Source of the DNA: an uncultured Bacteroidales bacterium
GTDB lineage: Bacteria > Bacteroidota > Bacteroidia > Bacteroidales > Muribaculaceae
Direction: 5' to 3'
Assembly (NCBI GenBank): GCA_902776835.1
Contig: CACYRK010000004.1
Span: forward strand, 1 to 64,000
Length of the DNA: 64,000 nt
Under the pieces are notes generated by a model, which had not been told where the DNA came from, searched no databases, and saw only the letters and a program-made list of their open reading frames with translations. Position numbers and translations under genes: made by a program. Each line of letters starts with the position of its first letter. The stretch's first letter is position 1. Below are positions 15,708 to 23,482 of the stretch, in pieces.

Positions 15708-17297
15708 ATGGCAGCTGGTAAAAACCAATCAATAAACAGGATGTCGCCCCGTCAGAAGATGATCAACCTGATGTACATCGTGCTGACGGCCATGCTTGCG
15801 CTGAACGTGTCGAGCGACGTGCTCAACGGGTTCAGCCAGGTGGAGGACGCCCTTGGGCGAACCAACCGCACCATCACCGCCCGCAACCAAATGCTATTTG
15901 CCCAACTCCAGGAATTCAACAACAAGAATCCTGAGAAAGGCAAAATGTGGCTCGACCAAGCCACCGAGGTGCGGGGGGCGACCGACAAACTGTACAACTT
16001 CATCGACTCGCTGAAACTCGAAATAGTGCGCGTGGCCGACGGCCCAGAGGGTGACGTGAAAAACATCCAAAACCGCGACAACCTGGACGCCGCTTCGCAA
16101 GTGATGCTCCCGCCGACAGGCACCAAGGGCAAGCAACTGCGCCTGCTCATCGACCAGTACCGCAACTATGTGGTGCCGTTCCTGAGCGACCCCGACCACC
16201 AGAAGGCCATCGAGTCGGCACTCTCCACAGCACCCATCACCACACGAGCCGGCGGCGAAATCAACAAGAAGCAATGGGAGGAGACCATGTTTGAAAACAT
16301 GCCCACCATCGCCGCTGTGACCCTGCTCACCAAACTGCAGAACGATGTGCGCTTTGCCGAGGGTGAGGTGCTCAACCAGATGATCACCAACGTCGACCTG
16401 GGCGACCTGCGCGTGAACTTGGTGAACGCCTTCGTGATTCCGCAGTCGCGCATCGTGATGCGAGGCACGAAATACTCGGCCCAAATCGTGATGGCCGCCG
16501 TCGACACCACTCAACGTCCCGTGGTGTACATCAACGGTCAGCGCCTGGGCAACGACCGCGGCTTATATGAGGTGGGCGTAGGCTCGGCCGGAAAATACGA
16601 ATACTCGGGCTGGATTGAGGTGATGGGCCGCGACGGCTCGCTCACACGCCGTGAGTTCAAGAGCGACTACACCGTCATCGACCCGCTGGCCACGGTCAGC
16701 GCCACGATGATGAACGTGTTCTACGCCGGCATCAACAACCCCGTGTCGATTGCCGTTCCGGGCGTTCCCGAAGGCTCAATCAGCGCCTCGATGACCAACG
16801 GCTCGCTGACCAAGGGCAGCAAGCCCGGCGAGTGGATTGCACATCCCACACAGGTGGGAGCCGAGTGCGTGGTCACCGTGACTGCCGAGATGGACGGCCA
16901 GCGCATGAACGTGGGTGCTACGTCATTCCGCGTGCGCAAGTTGCCCGACCCCATGCCGTTTATCAAATACACCGACGCCAAGGGTAACGGAGCGCGCTAT
17001 AAGGGCGGTCGACCGTTCCCCAAGGCCACCCTGCTGGCGGCACAAGGTCTGGATGCCGCTATCGACGACGACATGCTTAACATCGACTACCGCGTGGTGA
17101 GTTTCGAGACGGTGTTCTTCGACCAGATGGGTAACGCAATACCCGAGGTGAGCGCCGGAGCAAACTTCAGCGAGCGTCAGAAGACAGCCATGCGCCGTCT
17201 GCAACACGGCAAGCGATTCTACATTTCACGCGTCAAGGCCACCGGTCCCGATGGCATTACACGCGACATAGCACCCATGGAGGTGATTGTGAACTAA
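15708..17297 (+). CDS. porM: T9SS motor protein PorM/GldM
   Basis: The 529-residue protein starts with a short cytoplasmic segment (MSPRQKMINLMYIVLTAMLALNVSSDVL holds the single transmembrane helix). A large periplasmic part follows: a helical D1 domain (to about 220) and immunoglobulin-like domains (about 230-529, for example VYINGQRLGNDRGLYEVGVGS and the KYTDAKGNGARYKGGR motif). The family spans the periplasm and transmits motor rotation to the PorKN ring. Length and domain order are normal. It starts 58 nt after porL and is followed 27 nt later by porN. Confidence 0.95.
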   Translation: MAAGKNQSINRMSPRQKMINLMYIVLTAMLALNVSSDVLNGFSQVEDALGRTNRTITARNQMLFAQLQEFNNKNPEKGKMWLDQATEVRGATDKLYNFIDSLKLEIVRVADGPEGDVKNIQNRDNLDAASQVMLPPTGTKGKQLRLLIDQYRNYVVPFLSDPDHQKAIESALSTAPITTRAGGEINKKQWEETMFENMPTIAAVTLLTKLQNDVRFAEGEVLNQMITNVDLGDLRVNLVNAFVIPQSRIVMRGTKYSAQIVMAAVDTTQRPVVYINGQRLGNDRGLYEVGVGSAGKYEYSGWIEVMGRDGSLTRREFKSDYTVIDPLATVSATMMNVFYAGINNPVSIAVPGVPEGSISASMTNGSLTKGSKPGEWIAHPTQVGAECVVTVTAEMDGQRMNVGATSFRVRKLPDPMPFIKYTDAKGNGARYKGGRPFPKATLLAAQGLDAAIDDDMLNIDYRVVSFETVFFDQMGNAIPEVSAGANFSERQKTAMRRLQHGKRFYISRVKATGPDGITRDIAPMEVIVN

Positions 17298-17324
17298 CAC
17301 ATACGAACTTACACACACATTGCG

Positions 17325-18485
17325 ATGAAAAACTATAGATTCATTATCGTTGCACTGCTGATGGCCTTCACCACACAGGCCGTCATGGCACAAGTGGTAC
17401 GGCGCGAAGACCGTGAGGACCGCAAGAAGAAAGAGGACACTGGCGTGGTGATTACCGACCGCCAGCAGGCCTTCTACGAGGTTCGCGAGCCACACGATGC
17501 CGACTTGCAGTGGATGAAGGTGATTTACCGCTCGCTCGACCTGACCAAGGGCAAAAACCCGGCTCTCTACTATCCTGAGGAGCCGAACCAGGACGGACAG
17601 AGCCTGTTCTACATCATCATGCGACTGCTTGCCAGCAACCGCATCTCGGCCTATGAGTACCTTGACGGACGAGAGATGTTCACCGACGAGTTTAAACTCA
17701 AAACCAAGGACATCTTTGACCGCTTCTACATCATGTACACCGAGGCGCAAGGAAGCACCGAGAAAAATCCCAAGTACACCGTCGAGGATGCCGACATCCC
17801 AGGCAACGAAATCCTGAGTTACTACATCATCGAGCAGTGGGAGTTTGACATCCGCAGCAACCAGATGAACACCCGCGTCGATGCCATCTGCCCCGTGCTT
17901 CACCGCACCGACGAGTTTGGCGGCGAGCCGATTCGCTACCCCATGTTCTGGGTGAAACTCAACGACATCCGCCCCTACTTGGCTCAGCAATATGTCTTCA
18001 CCGACGACGACAACAACCTGCCTCGCTACAGCCTGGACGACTTCTTCAAGTTGAACATGTACACGGGCGAGATTTATAAGACGAAGAACATGCGCAACAT
18101 GTCGCTGCGTCAACTCTACCCCGAAGACTCGGCCTATCATGCCGCCCAGGACAGCATCGAGCGCCGCCTGCGCGCGTTTAACAACGACCTGTGGGTTCCC
18201 GACCGCGAGGTGCTGCTGGCGCAGCGCGAGGCTGAAGAAAAAGCCCTGGCTGAGAAAGAAGCTGCCGAGACTCAGACTGATGCCGACGAGCAAGGCGAGG
18301 AGAAGGTAGAGAAGAAGACCCGCACCACGAAGCGCGGCGCAAAGGTCAAAGAGGAAGAGGAGCAAGAGAAGAAATCGAGCCGCAACCGCTCCAAGACCAA
18401 GGTGAAACAGCGCAAGCCGAAGAGCAGTGGCTCATCGTCGGGCGGTGGCAGCGCAGCCCGCAGCGTGCGCAACCGCAAGCGGTAA
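17325..18485 (+). CDS. porN: T9SS ring protein PorN/GldN
   Basis: The 386-residue protein has a signal peptide (1-23, AVMAQ). The conserved PorN/GldN core (about 45-290) includes REPHDADLQWMKVIYRSLDL, LFYIIMRLLASNRISAYEYLDG and RNMSLRQLYPEDSAYH. It is the partner of PorK in the periplasmic ring. The last 90 residues are an acidic/basic low-complexity tail rich in E, K and R ending in a serine/glycine stretch and RNRKR. Such tails are common but variable in this family in Bacteroidales. A strong terminator at 18598-18633 ends the operon. Confidence 0.93.
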   Translation: MKNYRFIIVALLMAFTTQAVMAQVVRREDREDRKKKEDTGVVITDRQQAFYEVREPHDADLQWMKVIYRSLDLTKGKNPALYYPEEPNQDGQSLFYIIMRLLASNRISAYEYLDGREMFTDEFKLKTKDIFDRFYIMYTEAQGSTEKNPKYTVEDADIPGNEILSYYIIEQWEFDIRSNQMNTRVDAICPVLHRTDEFGGEPIRYPMFWVKLNDIRPYLAQQYVFTDDDNNLPRYSLDDFFKLNMYTGEIYKTKNMRNMSLRQLYPEDSAYHAAQDSIERRLRAFNNDLWVPDREVLLAQREAEEKALAEKEAAETQTDADEQGEEKVEKKTRTTKRGAKVKEEEEQEKKSSRNRSKTKVKQRKPKSSGSSSGGGSAARSVRNRKR

Positions 18486-18505
18486 GCGGTAAGCGCGCTT
18501 GCGCA

Positions 18506-18567
18506 GATTATAGATTAGAGATTATAGATTATAGATAACTCTTTCGCTAAGCGAAGATTATAGATAT
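18506..18567. repeat. ATTATAGATTAGAG micro-repeats
   Basis: Three head-to-tail ATTATAGATT units at 18506-18537 and another at 18555-18567, just after porN. A matching string lies between aroB and the aminopeptidase gene (23451-23482). Confidence 0.6.
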
Positions 18568-18597
18568 GCATTAAGTTTTTGATTCTCCACTATCTCG

Positions 18598-18633
18598 TCG
18601 CGCGACCTGACACTCAGGCCGCGCGATTTTTTT
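18598..18633 (+). terminator. Terminator of the T9SS operon
   Basis: TCGCGCG-A-CCTGA pairs with TCAGG-C-CGCGCGA (12 bp around a CAC loop), followed by seven Ts. Confidence 0.9.
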
Positions 18634-18754
18634 GATTTCGATTATTGCTGTCTGGTAAAAAATTTTATTGGTGTCCGATAAAAACCAGGGGTGGCAGATG
18701 TAGACGCAATTGGTTCTGTCACCCCTAACGGGGCTAAGAACGCACGATTTAGAT

Positions 18755-19085
18755 GTAGGGACGCGCCATGGCGCGTAGTTCGAAAACGATATCAATAAAA
18801 ACATGAATATGAACACATTTAACCCACATTTTGCTCCACTACGCGCCATGGCGCGTCCCTACATTGTTGATGCCGCTCTTTGATGCTTTATTACACACTA
18901 TCGTGGTGTAAGGGACGTAAATGCCTGGGATTGTGCACTATGCGCCATGGCGCGTCCCCACATTGTTGATACTGCCCTTTGATGTTTTATTACACACCAT
19001 CGTGGTGTAAGGGTCGTAAATGCTTGGGATTGTGCACGACGCGCCATGGCGCGTCCCTACATTGTTGATGCCGCTCTTTGATGTT
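18755..19085. repeat. Palindromic repeat cluster with 99-bp tandem units
   Basis: The 16-bp perfect palindrome ACGCGCCATGGCGCGT occurs at 18761 and 18841, and with one change in the first arm (ATGCGCC) at 18940; it is exact again at 19039. The first copy is inverted relative to the second (flanks TAGGG left, CCCTA right), enclosing about 64 bp. The last three are the starts of a 99-bp direct repeat (18841, 18940, 19039), the third copy partial. No gene lies between 18486 and 19329. Two further copies of the palindrome are at 29499 and 29618. Confidence 0.85.
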
Positions 19086-19215
19086 TAACCACCATTCTGA
19101 CACACCATCAATAAGGTTCGCACATTGTTTTATCGGATAGTAATGGATTTCGACAGCAATTATAGGGGCTTATTTGGGTGGTGGATGTTAAGAATGGTTA
19201 AAGTTTACAGAATTA

Positions 19216-19247
19216 TTTGGTTTATATTATAAACCGCTTTATCTTTG
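19216..19247 (+). promoter_or_regulatory. Promoter of the membrane protein/regulator pair
   Basis: TTTG at 19216-19219, 20 nt, TATCTTTG at 19240-19247: a perfect match to the Bacteroidetes consensus, with a leader of about 80 nt before 19330. Confidence 0.7.
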
Positions 19248-19329
19248 CGTCGAATTCCGAACCGTAATCGCGAGTGCGGTGCGAAATTCAAAACAAATCA
19301 AATCTCATAAACATTTAATAATAAGCACT

Positions 19330-19956
19330 ATGGACGACAAGAAATTAAACGAGAGAGAGAGTCTTGAGTTGATAACCGAGATGATTGAGCGCACCAAGCA
19401 GCGCTATGTGGGCGATGGCAACATCATGCTCGTGTGGGGCTACACGTCGGTGGCAGTCGCGGTCTTGATATGGGTGTTGCTCGCCGTAACTGGCAACCCC
19501 GCTTGGAACTGGCTGTGGTTCCTCATCTGGATTATAGGCCTCGGTGGCTCGAAACTGATTTCGAGAAATGAACGCGAGAAATTTGGCGTAAAAAGTTATT
19601 CCGACAAGATGACCTCAAACCTGTGGTCGGTAGTCGGCTGGACGGCAATCGTGTCGTCACTGCTCTGCTGTGCGTTCATGTTTTTCCTCGGTGTGAACTC
19701 GTGGCTTACCATGATGGTGTTTGCGCTGGTGATTGTGCCGTTTGCCGAAATAGCACAAGGCATCGTGGTCAACGAGAAGACACTCATTGCCGGTGGCGCC
19801 GTGGGCCTGTTGGCAGGCCTCATCACCATTTGTTGCATCACTGGCGGCGTTGGGCTGAAAGCATCCTGGTTCATGCCAATGTTTATCGTGGTATTCATTG
19901 CCATGATGATTATCCCCGGCCACATTTTGAACCGCAAAAATTCTGCACAGCAATGA
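19330..19956 (+). CDS. Multi-pass membrane protein of unknown function
   Basis: A 208-residue protein with a charged N-terminal helix (MDDKKLNERESLELITEMIERTKQRY) followed by five or six transmembrane segments (for example VWGYTSVAVAVLIWVLLAV, WLWFLIWIIGLGGSK, TAIVSSLLCCAFMFFLGV, WLTMMVFALVIVPFAEIAQG, PMFIVVFIAMMIIP). The frame extends upstream, but the ATG at 19330 starts the natural polypeptide. Its stop overlaps the start of a winged-helix regulator in an ATGA junction, so the two are co-translated. Such membrane protein/regulator pairs suggest a small signalling or stress module, but I do not recognise the family. Confidence 0.8.
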   Translation: MDDKKLNERESLELITEMIERTKQRYVGDGNIMLVWGYTSVAVAVLIWVLLAVTGNPAWNWLWFLIWIIGLGGSKLISRNEREKFGVKSYSDKMTSNLWSVVGWTAIVSSLLCCAFMFFLGVNSWLTMMVFALVIVPFAEIAQGIVVNEKTLIAGGAVGLLAGLITICCITGGVGLKASWFMPMFIVVFIAMMIIPGHILNRKNSAQQ

Positions 19957-20234
19957 AAGAGTTAGATCCACTGCTACACTCGCAGTTGCGACTCGCCGTG
20001 ATGTCGATTCTGATGAATGTCGACGAGGCCGACTTCGTCTACCTGAAGGAGAAGACCGAATCAACGGCAGGCAACCTGAGTGTGCAACTCGACAAACTCT
20101 CTGCTGCGGGCTACATCACCGTGAGCAAGGGCTTTGTGGGGAAGAAGACGCGCACCACGTGCCGCGTCACCGACGCCGGACGCACAGCATTTGAGCAATA
20201 TGTCGAAGCGCTCAAGGACTATCTGAACCTTTGA
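19953..20234 (+). CDS. Winged-helix transcriptional regulator
   Basis: A 93-residue protein consisting of one winged-helix DNA-binding domain: helices in LRLAVMSILMNVDEADFVYLKEKTESTAGNLSVQLDKLSAAGYI, then the wing ITVSKGFVGKKTRTTCRVTDAG and a final helix AFEQYVEALKDYL. This matches the HTH_34/ArsR-like group that often accompanies small membrane proteins in Bacteroidetes. The start overlaps the preceding stop by four bases (19953-19956). It probably controls its own operon through the promoter at 19216-19247, but no operator was identified. Confidence 0.85.
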   Translation: MKELDPLLHSQLRLAVMSILMNVDEADFVYLKEKTESTAGNLSVQLDKLSAAGYITVSKGFVGKKTRTTCRVTDAGRTAFEQYVEALKDYLNL

Positions 20235-20265
20235 CGACAGCAGCATTATTGCCACCACACGAAAA

Positions 20266-20298
20266 TTGGGGCGATTCTCCTGGTGAGAGTCGCCCCAA
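20266..20298. terminator. Bidirectional terminator between convergent genes
   Basis: TTGGGGCGA (20266-20274) pairs perfectly with TCGCCCCAA (20290-20298), extended by TCTC/GAGA. T-rich sequence follows on the right. It separates the regulator from the convergent DUF1232 gene. Confidence 0.7.
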
Positions 20299-20341
20299 AT
20301 ATTGTTTTACCGCTGCATTGCGACAATGGGGTTTTGCAGCG

Positions 20342-20806
20342 TTATTTTGGAGACTCGGGAGGCGTGATGTTGTCGGCGGGCGTCTCGTCGTCGGGGTTGC
20401 TGCAGCGCTGCGGGATGAGTCCGGCAATTTTCGTCTTGTCGAAGTCGCCGAACCACTCGTGCAGTTTGGCCTCGGCTTGAGCCTCGATTTCGGGAGTGAT
20501 AAACTCAGTGACGGCATAAATGGCCCACGCCAGGGCTGCCAGGTCGTCGGTAAATCCCAGTGCAATCACCGAGTCGGGGATGAGGTCGATAGGCAAGATA
20601 AAGTAACCCAAGGCGCCATAGATTTTCAGTTTTTCGCTGGTGGGCACCTTTGGATCGCGAGTCACATAGTAGAGCACGAGGGCCGAGTACACCACTTTCA
20701 CGCCGGCTTTCTTAGCGACGTTCTTGAGTTTGCTCCACAGGTTGGGATCGCTGAAATAACTGCGGTAAGCGTCGAAGTCGACGATTTTTCTTTTTTTCGT
20801 GTCCAT
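20342..20806 (-). CDS. DUF1232 (YkvA-like) protein
   Basis: A 154-residue protein with the DUF1232 core at about 55-100: VTRDPKVPTSEKLKIYGALGYFILPIDLIPDSVIALGFTDDLAAL, in which the YFILPIDLIPD motif is diagnostic. The domain is a short membrane-associated hairpin; its role is unknown. The C-terminal 30 residues are polar and probably disordered (PDDETPADNITPPESPK). Single gene, convergent with the regulator on its left. Confidence 0.88.
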   Translation of the reverse strand: MDTKKRKIVDFDAYRSYFSDPNLWSKLKNVAKKAGVKVVYSALVLYYVTRDPKVPTSEKLKIYGALGYFILPIDLIPDSVIALGFTDDLAALAWAIYAVTEFITPEIEAQAEAKLHEWFGDFDKTKIAGLIPQRCSNPDDETPADNITPPESPK

Positions 20807-20863
20807 ATTATCGTGTTTTAATAGTCGTTATGTCAATTGAATGGGCAAATTTCATGCCATGTA

Positions 20864-20895
20864 TTTGCATAAATGGCCAAAAGTTGGTAATTTTG
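20864..20895 (+). promoter_or_regulatory. Promoter very close to the lipoprotein start codon
   Basis: TTTG at 20864-20867, 20 nt, TAATTTTG at 20888-20895. The expected transcription start (about 20898-20901) is at or within 3 nt of the ATG at 20901, so the mRNA may be leaderless. Confidence 0.5.
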
Positions 20896-20900
20896 TGGCA

Positions 20901-21608
20901 ATGAAGAGACTGATATATCTAATTGCTGTGGCGATTGTGCTGGTTGTCACGGTGGTGTCGTGTGGCCACGACGAGGTCGAGAGCAAGCCCACCGTGCCAA
21001 TCGACACGCTGACCGAGGTGCGCAGCGGCGCCGTCGACAGCACAGTTCACCGCATGCCCACCTATATAGTGCCTGGCCCACTGAAACAAATCTTCAACGA
21101 CACCAACGACTTGCAGTTGCAGGCGGCCATTGCCAATGGCATTGAGCCCATTACCAGCCTGCGCACCAGTTACGGCCTGAAGCGCCCGCTGGTGCACATT
21201 GCCACGTGCGACGCCTATCTTGTCGACACGCTGTACTACTCTCTGCCGTACCTCGTGCCGAAGGCGGCACAGTTGCTTCACGATATCGGCCAGTCGTTTC
21301 ACGACACCATCCGGGCACGCGGCGGCAAGGACTACCGCATCAAGGTCACCAGCCTGCTTCGCACCAGTTACAGCGTGGGCAAGTTGCGGCAGCGCAACCG
21401 CAACGCCAGCGACCAGTCGTGCCATCAGTACGGCACCACGTTCGACATCAGTTGGACGCGCTTCAACTGCCGCGACTCAAGTTACGTGATATACGAGGAA
21501 GATCTCAAGAATATCCTCGCCGAGATAGTGTACGACATGCGTGAGAAAAACCGCTGCTTCGCAATCTTCGAGCGTCGCCAGGGATGCTTCCACATCACAG
21601 TGAGATAA
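20901..21608 (+). CDS. DUF5715-type lipoprotein with M15-like metallopeptidase motif
   Basis: A 235-residue lipoprotein (hydrophobic segment then VVSC at residues 17-20). The frame is open from 20841, but the ATG at 20901 begins the signal peptide. The C-terminal domain has LLRTSYSVGKLRQRNRNAS, then SCHQYGTTFDISW, which fits the SxHxxGxxxD zinc motif of M15/VanY-type DD-peptidases, and finally GCFHITVR supplying a third ligand histidine. I infer a periplasmic peptidoglycan-cleaving enzyme; the catalytic glutamate is not certain. It may be co-transcribed with the HAD gene 31 nt downstream. Confidence 0.75.
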   Translation: MKRLIYLIAVAIVLVVTVVSCGHDEVESKPTVPIDTLTEVRSGAVDSTVHRMPTYIVPGPLKQIFNDTNDLQLQAAIANGIEPITSLRTSYGLKRPLVHIATCDAYLVDTLYYSLPYLVPKAAQLLHDIGQSFHDTIRARGGKDYRIKVTSLLRTSYSVGKLRQRNRNASDQSCHQYGTTFDISWTRFNCRDSSYVIYEEDLKNILAEIVYDMREKNRCFAIFERRQGCFHITVR

Positions 21609-21639
21609 CCAATAACACAACCATAACAGACAAACGATA

Positions 21640-22383
21640 ATGACTCAAAAAGATGCTATTGCAAACTACATGAAGTTTGCTGGCGTGAAGACGCTCAACA
21701 TCGTGGCAGCCCTGATCGACTGCGACGGCGTACTTTATGACTCAATGAAAAATCACACCCGCGCCTGGGTGAAACTGATGAAGAAAAACGGCATCCAGTG
21801 CACTCGCGACGAGTTTTACCTGTACGAGGGCATGACAGGCACCGAAATCATCAAGAAAAAATTCAAGGAAGGCGTGGGCAAGAATATTACCGATGACGAG
21901 GCTCTGGCGCTCTATGGCGTCAAGGGTCGCTACTTCAGAGAGTTGGGCGGCGCGCCCACCATGCCTGGAGCCCGCGAGGTGCTCGAAGCGCTGCAGACGG
22001 CCGGGGTGAAGCGCATCGTGGTCACCGGCTCGCAGCAAGCCACCATCTTAGGTCGCATCGACGAGGACTACGGCGAGTTGCTGAGTCCTGAGCGCGTCAC
22101 GGGCTTCGACGTGCGCCGCGGCAAACCCAACCCCGAGCCTTACCTGAAGGGCATCACCAAGGCCGAGGCTCGTCCCTACCAATGCATCGTCATCGAGAAT
22201 GCCCCGTTGGGCGTTCAGGCCGGACATGCCGCCGGATGTTTTACCATCGGTGTCACCACCGGTCCGGTGCCTGAGAAAGATCTGTACAAGGCTGGAGCCA
22301 ACATCGTGTTTCCCAGCATGGACGCGCTGGCACAAGCCCTTCCGGCGCTGCTTGAAGCGCTGAACACGGCCACCGCCGGCTGA
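21640..22383 (+). CDS. HAD-superfamily hydrolase, beta-phosphoglucomutase-like
   Basis: The 247-residue protein has the HAD nucleophile motif at D27/D29 (LIDCDGVLYDS), a helical cap (about 40-105), motif II threonine in RIVVTGSQQ, motif III lysine in RRGKPNPEPYLKGI, and motif IV IVIENAPLGVQAG. This arrangement (subfamily IA with GKPxPexYL) is that of the phosphoglycolate phosphatase/beta-phosphoglucomutase group. The exact substrate cannot be read from sequence. Nine nucleotides separate it from aroB, so they are probably co-transcribed. Confidence 0.88.
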   Translation: MTQKDAIANYMKFAGVKTLNIVAALIDCDGVLYDSMKNHTRAWVKLMKKNGIQCTRDEFYLYEGMTGTEIIKKKFKEGVGKNITDDEALALYGVKGRYFRELGGAPTMPGAREVLEALQTAGVKRIVVTGSQQATILGRIDEDYGELLSPERVTGFDVRRGKPNPEPYLKGITKAEARPYQCIVIENAPLGVQAGHAAGCFTIGVTTGPVPEKDLYKAGANIVFPSMDALAQALPALLEALNTATAG

Positions 22384-22392
22384 CACCACCCC

Positions 22393-23451
22393 ATGAGCCA
22401 AACCGTAATTTTCACCAACGACGTTGCCGACGCCCTCAACCGCCTGGTGGTCCAGGGCGGCTATCACAGTGTGGCGGTGCTCACCGACGAGCACACGCGC
22501 CAACTGGTGTTGCCGCTGCTTAGCCCCTGTGAGGCGCTGCGCCGCGCCACCCACATCACCATCGCTGCCGGCGAGAGCCACAAGACGCTCGAGAGCCTAA
22601 CGCAGGTGTGGACGGCGCTGCAGCAGTCGGGCGCCACTCGGCAGTCGCTGCTGGTGAACTTGGGGGGCGGCCTGGTGACCGACTTGGGCGGCTTGGCAGC
22701 GAGCACGTTCAAGCGCGGCATCCCCTTCGTCAACGTGCCCACCACGGTGCTGGGCGCCGTAGATGCCGCCGTGGGTGGCAAGACGGGCATCGACTTTGGC
22801 GGCCTGAAAAACGAGATTGGCACCTTCTGCCCCGCCAACGCGGTGATTGTGTCGGCCTGCTTCTTCGACACGCTGCCGCGCGAGGAGGTGATGGCGGGCT
22901 ACGCCGAAATGGTGAAGCACGCCATGCTGCAGAGCGGCGACGAACTGAACCGCGTGCTCGACACCGACTTTGGCCACTGCACGCCCGAGCACATGCTCGA
23001 ACTTGTGGAGGCCTCGGTGCAGGTCAAGCGGCGCATCGTTGCCGAGGACCCCACCGAGCAGGGCCTGCGCCGCGCGCTGAACTTGGGGCATACCGTTGGG
23101 CACGCCATCGAGAGTTTCGCCCTGGAGCGCGGCAAGCCTGTGCGCCACGGTTATGCTGTGGCATGGGGCCTTGTGGTGGAATCGGTGCTGTCGCACCTGC
23201 GCCAGGGCTTCCCCAGCGAGGTGCTTTACCGCCTTGCACGCTTTGTGCGCGAGAATTACGGGGCTTTCCACATCACCTGCGACGACTACGACCGCCTGCT
23301 GCAACTGATGCGCCACGACAAAAAGAGCCGCCACGGCGAAATCAACTGCACGCTGCTGCGCCAATGCGGCGATGTGGCCCTGGATGTGACCGTCAGCGAC
23401 GACGACATGAAGGCCGCCATCGACATCTATCGCGACCTGATGGGAATTTGA
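22393..23451 (+). CDS. aroB: 3-dehydroquinate synthase
   Basis: The 352-residue enzyme converts DAHP to 3-dehydroquinate, the second step of the shikimate pathway. Visible family features are the NAD-binding VNLGGGLVTDLGGLAASTFKRGIPFVNVPTTVLGAVDAAVGGKTGID block, the EMVKHAML helix, and zinc-ligand regions NLGHTVGHAIE and HGYAVAWG. The KKSRHG loop near the end is also conserved. Length is typical. The start lies 9 nt after the HAD gene stop. Confidence 0.95.
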   Translation: MSQTVIFTNDVADALNRLVVQGGYHSVAVLTDEHTRQLVLPLLSPCEALRRATHITIAAGESHKTLESLTQVWTALQQSGATRQSLLVNLGGGLVTDLGGLAASTFKRGIPFVNVPTTVLGAVDAAVGGKTGIDFGGLKNEIGTFCPANAVIVSACFFDTLPREEVMAGYAEMVKHAMLQSGDELNRVLDTDFGHCTPEHMLELVEASVQVKRRIVAEDPTEQGLRRALNLGHTVGHAIESFALERGKPVRHGYAVAWGLVVESVLSHLRQGFPSEVLYRLARFVRENYGAFHITCDDYDRLLQLMRHDKKSRHGEINCTLLRQCGDVALDVTVSDDDMKAAIDIYRDLMGI

Positions 23452-23482
23452 TTATTTAGATTATAGATTAGAAATTATAGAT

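Noticed and set aside
18755..19085. CRISPR array
   Set aside because: Units are 99 bp with nearly identical sequence throughout, and there are no short repeats with unique spacers and no cas genes in the window.
19623..20234. 203-residue plus-strand frame starting at 19623
   Set aside because: Only its last 93 residues, from the ATG at 19953, are a gene (the winged-helix regulator); the earlier part is the out-of-frame reading of the membrane protein gene.
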